The position numbers and the translations under genes are program-made. The notes under the pieces are model-generated. The model made no database searches. It was not told the DNA's origin and saw nothing but the letters and a program-made list of their open reading frames with translations. A DNA stretch of 64,000 nucleotides, taken from positions 29,155,101-29,219,100 of the forward strand of contig CM033396.1 of NCBI GenBank assembly GCA_019426215.1, written 5' to 3'. Below, one piece after another: positions 37,024 to 46,812 of this stretch (position 1 is the stretch's first letter; every line of letters begins with the position of its first letter). The DNA comes from Buddleja alternifolia (lineage: Eukaryota > Streptophyta > Magnoliopsida > Lamiales > Scrophulariaceae).

Positions 37024-38060
37024 CGCGGGTTAGGGGACCTATAAGATCTAACTTGTGTCTAGCTTTAGGTCTTCTAGCCCAAGCAGATCCTCTTCTAAAA
37101 GGTCTTATTCTAATTACATTGAAAAGAATATATCCTATACATAAATCTATAAAAAAAATTAAAATACAAGCTAGGGGGGCACTAAAAGACCGAACACAAC
37201 GCAGAAAATAAAACTCGAAAAATAAATCTAGTCCATGGAAGGCATCCCACATAAACAATCATCAAATCATGATAAAAAAATGATAGCTAATATGTTGGAG
37301 TTCTTGCAAAAAGAAATAAATTAAAATCTAATTCTAATCAAGTGCTGTTTGAAAAACAATAGAATTAAATTAAATTCAATTATAAATTAATTCAACTTTA
37401 ATCCTAATTTGATAAAAAATCCAATTTGATAACAAAAAATCAATTTCCAATTGATTCGACAAAAAATCAATTTCCAATTAATTTCAAAATCATTTTTTTT
37501 GTCTAGGATTAATTTGAATTTTAAATCCAATTTAAAGCTAGATATAAAATTAATTTCAAAAATTATTTTATCCTTAAATTAATTTTAAAATCATTTAAAA
37601 ATAAATATTTTATTTAATTTTAAAACTTTGGGTCGACCCATGGGTCTATCCATGGGTTGACCCATCCGTGAGTCAAACCCGTCAGGTCAAAATCGAGTTG
37701 GATTTAAAAAAAATTAATGGGTCGCGGCTCACACACGCACATCGCGTTTGAGCCACATTGCAGCCTGCCCAGCGGCGCTCGTCGAAGAACACGCCCCACG
37801 TTAGGCTGCGCTGTCTCGACTTTTTCGAGTCTAATTCCAGCATCTTTCAAACCACATATTCATGTTCATGCATCAATTCATATCCAATACAAAAAACTGA
37901 TTTATGTTCAAAAAATAAATCACGCAATTGTCTAATAATACAGATTTAACTTTCAAAAAATTAAATCTATACATGAAAAAATAAAAATTAACAATATTTT
38001 TCATCACAAATATAAATTTCCAACCTATTCTTATAGAAAAATCATTAAAAACTATAAAGT

Positions 38061-38075
38061 TGGCTCTGATACCAC
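38061..38075 (-). promoter_or_regulatory. Copia-3 primer-binding site, initiator tRNA-Met type
   Basis: TGGCTCTGATACCAC reads GTGGTATCAGAGCCA on the - strand, an exact match to the usual copia site, directly next to the right LTR. Confidence 0.88.
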
Positions 38076-38226
38076 TGTTGTGACCCTTGGTTCATGCGCA
38101 ACGAAAATGAAAAATCTATCCGGATTCACAATCGGATCACTTTTGGGTTTTATTGATTTTATTAATAATGAAAAAGATGAAATCAAATTTCATCTAATTA
38201 CTAACCTTTTTCATGAATCAAATTCT
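38076..38226 (-). repeat. Copia-3 right LTR, outer fragment
   Basis: TGTTGTGACCCTTGGTTCATG matches the start of the left LTR and follows it until about 38226, then stops. Confidence 0.83.
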
Positions 38227-38700
38227 TCATTGTTAGGAAGTTTCATGTTAGATGTTTTGATGATGACAAGAATAGGACTTTATGTTAGACCCCAAAAATA
38301 ATGTAAGTTTATGCTTTCATAGAACAATTATATAAGCGTTTGAAAGTTTGTAATTTTGTTAGGCTTGTAATTTCTATCTTTGTAGATTTTAGACTAAGTA
38401 TTGAATACCAAGTCGCTAGTAGAATTCTAGGTGAGTCTATTAGAGATGAAGTTGAAGATCAGCGTCTGAAGTCAAAAGTAAAGATGAAAATTTGTTCTTA
38501 GCGTCTGTCAAACGCTAAAGGACTGTTTCAGGGTTGTTGAATCAAGCACTCAAAATACTCAAGCGATCAAGGATCAGATCCACCTGAAATAAATTCTCAA
38601 GTCATGAAGGATTTAAATGCAATCATCAACAGATATTTATTTCCATATAAGGTTTTCATGTGTTATGTGATCATGTTTGACATGTTATGTGATGAGAGAC
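38227..38700 (+). other. LTR-like fragment at the 5' side of copia-4
   Basis: It starts TGTTAGGAAGTTTCATG, then GATGTTTTGATGATGACAAG, a string often seen near LTR starts of Sire/Maximus copia elements. It is unlike the 3' LTR of copia-4. It may be a second element fused to the copia-4 leader by recombination or deletion. Confidence 0.4.
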
Positions 38701-39690
38701 ATGATTCATGGATGTAGGCTTGATTTTAATTTGTATTTCTTTTCGTTGGGTTGTAAATGCCATTTTGAGCCTAGTTTTATTTTCTTTCTATAGAAATTTT
38801 GTATAGGTTGCTTATATTGAAATGTAATAACTAGAAATAGAATAGGCCCAAAGGAGAAATCCAAGTCAAGCCAAGGAGATACAAGAAGGAGCTTTGGAAG
38901 CTTTAGTATAGTTTCTTTTTATTATCGATTGAGCCATTGGCTTGTCTCAATCTAGGAATAAAAGTCCATGAATCGTGCGTTGTTAGCTTTCTATGATTGT
39001 TTTCTTTTTATTTAATCCATGTTTGTATGCTTAGTATGAAATGGATTAATGTGCAAAGTTGGATCTAATAAATGATTTTAAATTCTCCCACTTTGAAAAA
39101 TATTAAGTTAGTAAAGGGTGCTAGGTATCCTGTCCTCCACTGAACTTAGGAGAAATTAAAATGATATTTAATATATAATATTGTCCCTGAGCAATAAGGT
39201 TATACATTGAAATATATTTTGAATTTTTTTAAGTGCATGAAATGCCATTAGTCGAAACAAATTTCACCCCACATACCAGCAAAAGGTTGCAAGGTGAAAT
39301 TAAATTGCTAGACTAATAGATAGTCTGTGGGTTGAGCTTGAATTATTCATAAATCAATAAGATCGTCAAAAGGTTGAGATTTGATGAATAATGGACAAAT
39401 GGATTGAATCATCTATTTGATGGGTTGATGTTGGACATCACTTTAATAGAATAATTAGGCCACTTACCAGGAAAAGGTTGCAACCTATTAATCTAGTTAA
39501 GGAAATCAATCACCACTACGAAGCCTTCCAACGATGACTTCCGAATTCCATAGTGGGAGTGTGGATTTTCGAAAAATGTAGTGGGAGGGAGCCAAGTTTA
39601 TTTTGGAAGCCCTTAATTTAAACTTGGAACAACAATTATAATAAAATCTAATAAGTCTTTTTACTTTTCTGCAGTTATTAGCTTATTATC
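38701..39690 (+). promoter_or_regulatory. Copia-4 leader with conserved hairpins
   Basis: The 24-nt hairpin is at 38928-38951 (ATTGAG with CTCAAT). The 42-nt hairpin is at 39260-39301 (AATTTCACC with GGTGAAATT). A further hairpin at 39342-39392 pairs ATTATTCAT with ATGAATAAT, and a weaker one is at 39451-39492. Loops share CAAAAGGTTG or GAAAAGGTTG. A long CCACTA...TAGTGG pairing occurs at about 39513-39563. Confidence 0.65.
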
Positions 39691-39699
39691 TCTCTCACA

Positions 39700-40530
39700 A
39701 TGTCTCCAAAACCCTTATCTGATTTGATAAAAAGATACACATTGACTGGTCAGAATTATATAGAATGGCTCACAAACTTAAAGATGGTCCTAAGTAGTGA
39801 GTCGATTGAGTATGTACTAGAACTCAAACGTCCTCCTGTACGAAGTATTTTAGAGGATGGAAGGGTTCAAATTTTCTACATGGATTGGGTCTGTGATAAT
39901 CATCGGGCTAGACGATACATATTGAGATCAATTGCAATGAGTTGTAAAGCTCTCATGAAAAGATGAAAAATTCCAGAGATAAACTACTCCATCTTGACTC
40001 AATGTTTGGAGAGAACGGTAAAACCGTTCGGTATTTAATATCGAAAAAACTCTTCAGAACAAGAATGAGGGAACAAGAGAATGTGGGAGATCATGTACTA
40101 AAGATGATGACCTTAATTGAAAAGTTAAAGTCTTTAGATTACTACATGGATCTTCACATTCAAGTTGACCTCATACTGCAGTCGCTTCTTGATTCCTTTT
40201 ACTATTTCGTCATGAACTTTGATAAGAACGATATCGAGGGTTCATTAGCTAGGCTGACAACCAAACTCGAAATTGTTCAAAGACAAATAAGGAGGAATAG
40301 AAAAGGGAATACAATTTCCATCCCTGAGAACGTACCATTGGATGTCAACAAGTATGGGAAAGGAAAAGGAAAAATGGAAGCACCCATGAAAGCTCGAAGA
40401 GAAATAGGAAACAAGAAACAAAAAAGTAAGAAGCGTAAGGAAGTACTAAAAAAAATGAGTAGGTGTCTCTTCTATGGTGAGTTGGGCCACTAGAGAAGGG
40501 AATGTCCTAATAGAAGCAATACTGCAGGTA
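39700..40530 (+). pseudogene. Copia-4 gag, frameshifted
   Basis: It starts at ATG 39700, with TLTGQNYIEWLTNLKMVLSS as the gag N-terminus. The frame is lost near 39963 and resumes in another frame: EQENVGDHVLKMMTLIEKLK, DLHIQVDLILQSLLDSFYYF and a basic stretch. The knuckle reads CLFYGELGH then a stop (TAG near 40492). The second Cys of the CCHC knuckle is Gly. Confidence 0.85.
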
Positions 40531-40559
40531 TGGAACTCTTTGTTTTAGAAACCAATTAT

Positions 40560-43500
40560 TCTATAAATGTATTTTCCACTTGATGGATACTTGATTCTAG
40601 AGCTAGTGCTCACGTTTGTGTAATGAATCAGGATCTGGAGCGAAGTAAGGAGCTGGAGCATGGAGAGGTTCTGATCAGTGTTGGTAGTGGGCAGAGTGTT
40701 GCGGCTTCTCGCATTGGATCAACTTCTTTATGTTTATCATCTGGACATGTTTTAAATTTAGAGGATGTTTTAGTTTTGTCCGACGGGTTTAAGAACATTA
40801 CTTCGATTCCTATGTTGGTTAGGAATAATTATGTTTTTAATTTCATTGATAGTACTTGCAGCATTTTATTTAATGATAATATTGTTGGAACTGCTACTTT
40901 AGTCAATGGCCTCTTATTTAAACATGCGAAATGAATGTGTTGTAAATGTTATCTCAAAGAAGCATGGTAAGCAAGGTCCTAACCTAAGCTAAAAGTGGCA
41001 TTTTAGACTAGGCCATGCTGGCAAGCAAAAGATACACAAAATGGAGAAAGATGGGTTAATTGACCCATTGGGATCAGATCCCTATCCAACTTGTGAATCT
41101 TGCCTCAAAGGCAAAATGGCTAGATCTACCTTCACCGGGACTTTTGAAAGGGCTACTGAAGTATTAGGACTTGTACACAGCGACATTTACAGGCCATTTG
41201 GAGAAATGGCTCGCGGAAATTTTTACTATTTCATTACTTTCACTGATGACCATTCAAGGTATGGTCTTGTGTATCTAATGAAATACAAGTCTGAATCATT
41301 TGATAAGTTCAAAGAATTTAAAGCTTCAGTGAAAAATCAAACTAGACATCATATAAAAACAATATGATCGGATCGTGGAGGTGAATATATGAGTGATGAG
41401 TTGATGAGTTCCTAAAGAAACATAGGATAATATTGCAACTCACACCACCGGCAACTCCATAACTAAATAGGGTAGCAGAGAGCAGAAATCGAATGCTTTT
41501 GGATATGGTTCGATCTATGCTCAACTACACTGATTTACCCATTTTCTTCTGGGGACATGCACTCCTTAAGGCTATTCACATCTTGAATAGATGTCCCTCC
41601 AAATCCGTTCCTAAGACCCCATATGAGATACGGAGAAATAGGAAGCCAAACCTCAAGTACATTAGGGTTTGGGAATGCCCTGCCTATATCAAGAAGACAA
41701 AAGCAGAGAAATTGGAAGCTAGGTCCCTTAAAGGATGTTTCATCGGTTTTCCAGAGGATTCTATGGGATACCTATTCTACATGCAAGATGATCAAAAGAT
41801 CATTGTTGCACTACAAGCGTACTTTCTTGAAGATGAATTTACCCAAGAAGGTGGTGCAAGTAGAACGATTGTTCTTAATGAACAAGATGAAACACCCAGG
41901 GAGACAATTGTTCAAGAAACACACACTGAACCTGATGAAACACAACCAACATTGCGAAGATCTGGTAGAGTACCACATCAACCTGATTGGTACTATGGGA
42001 ACCTGCTACAAAAGGAACTGGGTGTTTACACTATAGCAGTGGGAGTTCATGGGGACGACCCTTGTACTTATGATCAAGCAATAATGGATATCGACTTTGC
42101 AAAGTGGCAAGAAGCTATGTAAGCATATATAGAATTGATGCATTCCAACCAGGTCTGGACTCTAGTAGATCGTCCTGAGGGCATTGCACCCATAGGGTGC
42201 AAATGGATCTACAAGAGGAAGATAGACCCGGATGGAAAAGTTGACACATACAAGACAAGGCTTATAGCAAAAAGTAATAGTCAAAAGGAAGGAATTGACT
42301 ATCAAGAGACCTTTTCACCTGTAGCAATGAACAAGTCTATTCGAATTCTGTTCACAATAGCTGCACACTTGGATTATGAGATATGGCAGATGAATGTGAA
42401 GACGGCCATTCTAAATGGATTCCTCGAAGAGGATATCTATATGGATCAGACTAAAGGCCTCACATCTGAGTCTGGTATTCATAAGGTGTGCAAACTTAAG
42501 AGATCCATTTATGGACTTAAGCAAGCCTCTAGGAGTTGGAATCTACGTTTTGACGAATCTGTCAAAGGATTTGACTTTTTGAAGAACAAAGATGAACCAT
42601 GTGTTTGCAAGAAGGTTAGTGGGAGCAAAATCACTTTCCTGGTCTTATATGTGGATGACATTCTACTCATAGGAAATGATGTAGGAATGCTCACATCATT
42701 CAAAAGATGGCTTTCAAGAACATTCTCCATGAAAGACTTGGGAGAAGCGACCTATATTCTAGGAATTTGTATCTACAGAGATAGAACAAACAGAATGATA
42801 GGACTTTCCCAAGACCTTTACTTAGAGGAAGTCCTAAAAAGATTTAGGATAGAAGACTCTAAGAAAGGTTTTTTGCCCATGAGACATGGGGTGCACCTTC
42901 CAAAGTCTATGTCTCCTCAAAGTGAGGAAGATAGGAAAGGAATGAGCATAGTGCCCTATGTGTCTGTAGTGGGTAGTCTGATGTACGCCATGTTATGCAC
43001 ACGGACCGACATAGCCTAAGCAGTAAGCATGGTGAATCGTTTTCAGGCTAACCCGGGAAGAGAACATTGGACCGCTATCAAAAATATCCTCAAGTATTTG
43101 AAGAGAACTAAGGATATGGTCCTAACATATGGACGTGGAGATTTGAAGGTGGATGGATATACTGACTCAGATTTCCAATCTAATGTAGATGATCGAAAAT
43201 CCATTTCAGGGTTTATATTCACACTCAATGATGGAGCGCTAACTTGGAAAAGTTCTAAGCAAATCACAACCACTGATTCCACCACTGAGGCAGAATACAT
43301 AAAAGCATTAGAGGCTGCTGAAGAGGGTGTTTGGATTAGAAAGTTTCTTGGAGAACTTCAAGTGGTCCCTAGTGTAGAGCTATCATTGCCACTTTGTTGT
43401 GACAATAACTGAGCTATTGCACAAGCAAAAAAACCAAGGTCTCACAATAAATCCAAGCACATATAGAGGATATATCACATAATAAGAGAAATCGTTGGAA

Positions 43501-43640
43501 GAGGCAAAATAGTTGTTCAGAGAGTAAACTCAGCAGACAACGTCAATGACCCATTGACCAAGCCTTTGACACAGGCAGTGCTGGATCGATATCTTGAAAA
43601 GATAGGCATTAGATACCATAGTGATTGGCGTTGAGTACAA
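40560..43640 (+). pseudogene. Copia-4 protease, integrase, RT and RNase H with stops
   Basis: This is the best-preserved pol of the window. The protease region has LDSRASAH, where DSGA is expected. Integrase is at 40990-42000: LGHAGKQKIH, CESCLKGK, LVHSDI, FTDDHSRYGLVYLM, a TGA at 41366, DRGGEYM, and a frame break before 41493. RT is at 42135-43019, with GCKWIYKRKIDPDGKVD, FSPVAMNKSIRILF, the active site LYVDDILLIGND, and DLGEATYILGICIYRD. RNase H is at 43029-43640, with YTDSDFQSNVDDRKSISGF and TTTDSTTEAEYIKALEAAEE, then CDNN followed by a stop. Several in-frame stops make it inactive. Confidence 0.9.
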
Positions 43641-43649
43641 GTGGGAGAC
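43637..43649 (+). promoter_or_regulatory. Copia-4 polypurine tract
   Basis: ACAAGTGGGAGAC lies directly before the TGTTAGG of the 3' LTR. It matches the sites of the other copia elements here. Confidence 0.8.
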
Positions 43650-45285
43650 TGTTAGGTTAATGTCCTCAAATGCCACTAGAAGATTAGAAAATGTAAGGAC
43701 ATTATTAAATTGTAATTATTTCTTATTATATCAATAAAAAGGCAATTAGTTGTTTACTGTTATATTAGCATTTATATAATGTAATTATCTATAAGTCCAT
43801 GAACACAAGAGTTAACTCTCTAAGTCACTAGAGGAGTTTGATACTTATGTACTAAAATAGTTTGCAAGTTAATGATTCTCAATTGGGCATTGGAAATCAT
43901 GAAAACTTGTATGGTGTGAGTGTTGACGAGAAAGGTGTCCTTCAATCACTAGGAAGTAGTGAAGAACTCGTATCATAGGTGCACTAATGGAGATAGTGGC
44001 ACTCGCATCAATTCTGACACATGGGTTTCCACTCTTTGACAGTCAATGACAGAATTGATTAAATTGTAATAGGTGTGGCAGAACTTTAGACTTGAGGAAT
44101 CGAGTTGAAGATATACTTGTGACATTAGGTTTGTCATTAGAGTAGTTAGACCCAATTCACGCTTTGGTGGGGTCAACCTTGAACTGCAACCTAATGGGCA
44201 AGTAGTAGTCTTAACTGATATCCAAGATGGGATTCGTTCCCTTGAAGGTGAACGAGAAATTATCCTATGCATTTATAAGTAAGTTAGATCTTAAAGTCTT
44301 TGGCCAAAGCATTAACTGATCTAGACTTATTATAAATATGGCATAGAGTAAAGTTAGTGAGTTTGACCTAAAACCATGACTCTGACCTGGATAAGGAAAC
44401 GAAGAGTTTATATTCACACAGTATTTACAATAGGAAAGGTAAAATGATCCAATCATTTCATCTTATTTGGGTTACAATGTGGACCACTTGATTGGCTAGG
44501 TGGGACCCACATTCATTAGAATTCTCTCATTGCCATATATAGATGAACCCAAAGAGTCATGCTTGAAAAGAAAAAACCGATAAAAAATATGGAATATTTC
44601 TTGTGGTAATATTTTAAGTATTGGATACTTAATATTAATTAAATGGAATTAATTATTTAAAAAAATAAGTTAATTCATTTATAATTTAATTAATGTATTA
44701 TTTCTTGAAGAAATAAAATTAATTAAATATCATATCTATTATTTAATTAGATTAATTGGTTGAATTAATAAATTAAATAATGGATTGGACCGAGTTCAAA
44801 TTAGTGCACCAAGAGGCACACCAAGACCGAGTAGGAATGGCCACTAGGCGTCCTATATGGCCTTATTTGAGTCCAAGGTAATAACTTAAGTAATATAAAT
44901 ATATCACATTAGTTAATACCTAGGTCATAAGTTACAATTAATACTTGAGCCACAAGACAAAAATCCCTCCTCTCCTTCTCTCCCTAGACGCCGGCCACTG
45001 TGCCTAGAAGAAGGAGGATTTTCAATCAAGTTTTTCCAGCGAGACGATTTGGCGGCAGCACTTTTGGACTGCTCGGATTATCAAGAATTTAGCCAGATTA
45101 TTTCGCGAAGAAATTGAAGAAGTCGAAAGCTTGAGTTTCTCCAACCACTTCGCTTCAACGGGTAAAGTGTCGATTTCCTTATCGTACATACATCGGATAC
45201 AACCCCGAGATTGATATTGTTATGGAAAAATTCAAATAAAATTTTAAAATACCATTTCCGCTGCGTTTGGTTAATTTCCCCAACA
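43650..45285 (+). repeat. Copia-4 3' LTR
   Basis: This 1636-bp stretch runs from TGTTAGGTTAATGTCC to TTTCCCCAACA. It includes blocks shared in reverse with the other copia LTRs here, such as AATTGGGCATTGGAAATCATG and a GGTCAACCTTGAACTGCAA region. The 5' LTR partner is not in the window. Confidence 0.83.
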
Positions 45286-45725
45286 GCACATTACTGTGAC
45301 CAGTAACTCAATCATTGACAGTCAACTAGTAATTATCCATGTGATTGAATTACGGCGAGCCGTGTTTGAATATATCAATTCTATTGATATATCTATGGCA
45401 CAAGCTCCCACCAACTAAAGTGAGCGACTGACACTCCTTGTCAAAGTTTGCGTCATATAAGTTTGGTCATAATGCCCAATTAAGACTCTTCGACTTGCGA
45501 ACTCTAGTTTAAGTAACCAAGGAACTAACACTTCTAGTGTTATTCTCCTCGAACCATGCGGAGTAGAAGCTCCCTCTTGATTATTCGGGACTTATTTGTT
45601 CAATACTTATATTAATGCCATTAAGATTCAAATGCCTTTATTCAATTAATGAAAGTTTATACAACATAATACTAAATGCCCTAGTCATCTAATTCCTCTA
45701 TGGCATGGAGGGCATAATCCTAACA
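45286..45725 (-). repeat. Copia-3 right LTR, inner fragment
   Basis: It resumes GCACATTACTGTGACCAGTA, matching about 32480 of the left LTR, and ends CATAATCCTAACA. The TTTTG target duplication follows. Confidence 0.87.
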
Positions 45726-45730
45726 TTTTG

Positions 45731-46500
45731 GGCCTAGTAGAGATCACCAAAGCAGTTTTCTATACCTTGATCTTCAATTGAGATTGTCCAGTTGTCAACT
45801 TGTTCATTAGCCTAGCTAAGTTGCACTCAATCTTGTTACAGTTGAAGTCATGACAAATTGGGAAAAGAAATTAGGAAAAGACTGCAAAATGAGATCAATC
45901 TGAAGTTGAGTTCATGGTGAAGTCGAGAGCCTCCAATCTCTCGATCCTCGAGTCATCTTGAAGACATGATCCCCAACTTTCTCACCTTCTCCCATTTTGG
46001 CTCCGAAGAGCTCTTTCGATATCTCATATCATGCAGTGTGACTATGCTCACTGTAGAGCTCGACCAATTGTACTAAGATGGTCCTCGCAAGTGCTCATCT
46101 TCTCATTGGACCTCAGCAACTCGTTTATTATTTAGCCAAGCATGTACCCACACACTCGGACGTCGACCTTAATCCATTTCTTATGGGCTTGGACCTCTTT
46201 CTCGCTGGCACGCGTTCTGGCAAGTAGAGCTGGGATATCAGTGTCCAACACATACCCCAGAGACCCCATATTGAGGACTATCCTCAAGTTTTTGAGCCAG
46301 TCCATATAGTTGGGTGCGGTAAGAGTATTTTTTTCCCGAGTAATACAGAAAGTAGGCTGATTGTAATTTTTGAGAGATATACAGAAAATAACTGTAGAAA
46401 ATAAATCAAATTTAATTAGATGTTTGTAATTAAATTATCCAAGTTAAATTAAGGACTTAAATTTAAACTTGGGTCTCACTACATTTTTCAAGATCTACAC
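45731..46500 (-). pseudogene. Copia-1 gag and short leader remnant
   Basis: On the - strand the gag pieces include a SYVLDTDIPALLA-like segment, the IERLEALDF motif shared with copia-3 (RLEALDFFMDFHLRTDLILQ there), and a C-terminal NLARLMNKLTTG. Many stops are present. About 120 bp of leader remain before the sequence switches to LTR at about 46501. Confidence 0.75.
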
Positions 46501-46812
46501 TCCCACCAACCCAAAGTGTTCGTTGGCATTTCCATATCAAATCTTATCCAGTTTTGATGTCCAGTCAAAACTTTCTACGACTCGCGAACGAGTCTAGATA
46601 TCAAGTACCAAATACTTCTAGCGCCAAATCTCCCTAACTTATAGGGAATAGAAGTTTCACCTTGATCTCATGGACTTAACGTTGTTTATTAATTTACAAA
46701 TGACAATAAGGAAAACAACATAAATGTCTTTTATAAATAAATAATGTTCAATTACAAATAATATGCGCTATGCTATATATCCTCTATGACATCTGAGGGC
46801 ATAACACCAACA
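46501..46812 (-). repeat. Copia-1 right LTR remnant
   Basis: The sequence matches 7560-7887 and ends CATAACACCAACA. The join to the leader is at a shared CTCCCAC. Most of this LTR is gone. Confidence 0.8.

Larger units (their letters stand above)
36327..38060 (-). other. Copia-3 untranslated leader
   Basis: This leader runs from the primer-binding site to gag, about 1.7 kb. It holds the stem-loop array (36457-36697), the 24-nt hairpin (37000-37023), an AT-rich block (37320-37620) and a GC-rich block (37720-37815). A row of palindromes built from GACCCATGGGTC and GGGTCGACCC lies at about 37629-37680. Confidence 0.7.
38227..45285 (+). mobile_element. Copia-4: + strand copia inserted in the right LTR of copia-3
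   Basis: The leader, gag, protease, integrase, RT and RNase H are in order on the + strand from 38700 to 43635. A polypurine tract (43637-43649) and a 3' LTR (43650-45285, TGTTAGG to CCAACA) follow. The left end carries no copy of this LTR. Instead 38231 starts a different LTR-like stretch. The copia-3 LTR resumes at 45286 with about 1.08 kb missing relative to the left LTR, so the insertion was accompanied or followed by deletion. No target-site duplication was found. Confidence 0.78.
31243..45725 (-). mobile_element. Copia-3: copia element inserted in the gag of copia-1
   Basis: The left LTR is 31243-32925 and starts TGTTGTGAATCC. The right LTR starts TGTTGTGACCC at 38076, is interrupted at 38227, and ends CCTAACA at 45725. 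A perfect 5-bp duplication TTTTG lies at 31238-31242 and 45726-45730. Internally, on the - strand, it has PBS, leader, gag, integrase, RT, RNase H and polypurine tract. The zinc knuckle and protease are missing between gag and integrase. Confidence 0.88.
7150..46812 (-). mobile_element. Copia-1: outermost Ty1/copia retrotransposon, broken by two large insertions
   Basis: Parts of one - strand copia element are scattered across the window. The left LTR is 7150-7887, RNase H/RT is 7906-9372, linker to zinc knuckle is 29457-31242, and gag is 45731-46380. A short leader piece and the right LTR remnant (46501-46812) follow. The pieces join exactly when the gypsy element (9378-29456, TSD GCATC) and copia-3 (31243-45725, TSD TTTTG) are removed. 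Both LTRs end in ACCAACA and share about 300 bp. The left LTR lacks its outer end, and the right side has lost most of the leader and the start of the LTR. It is the oldest insertion in the stack, since everything else lies inside it. Confidence 0.82.
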
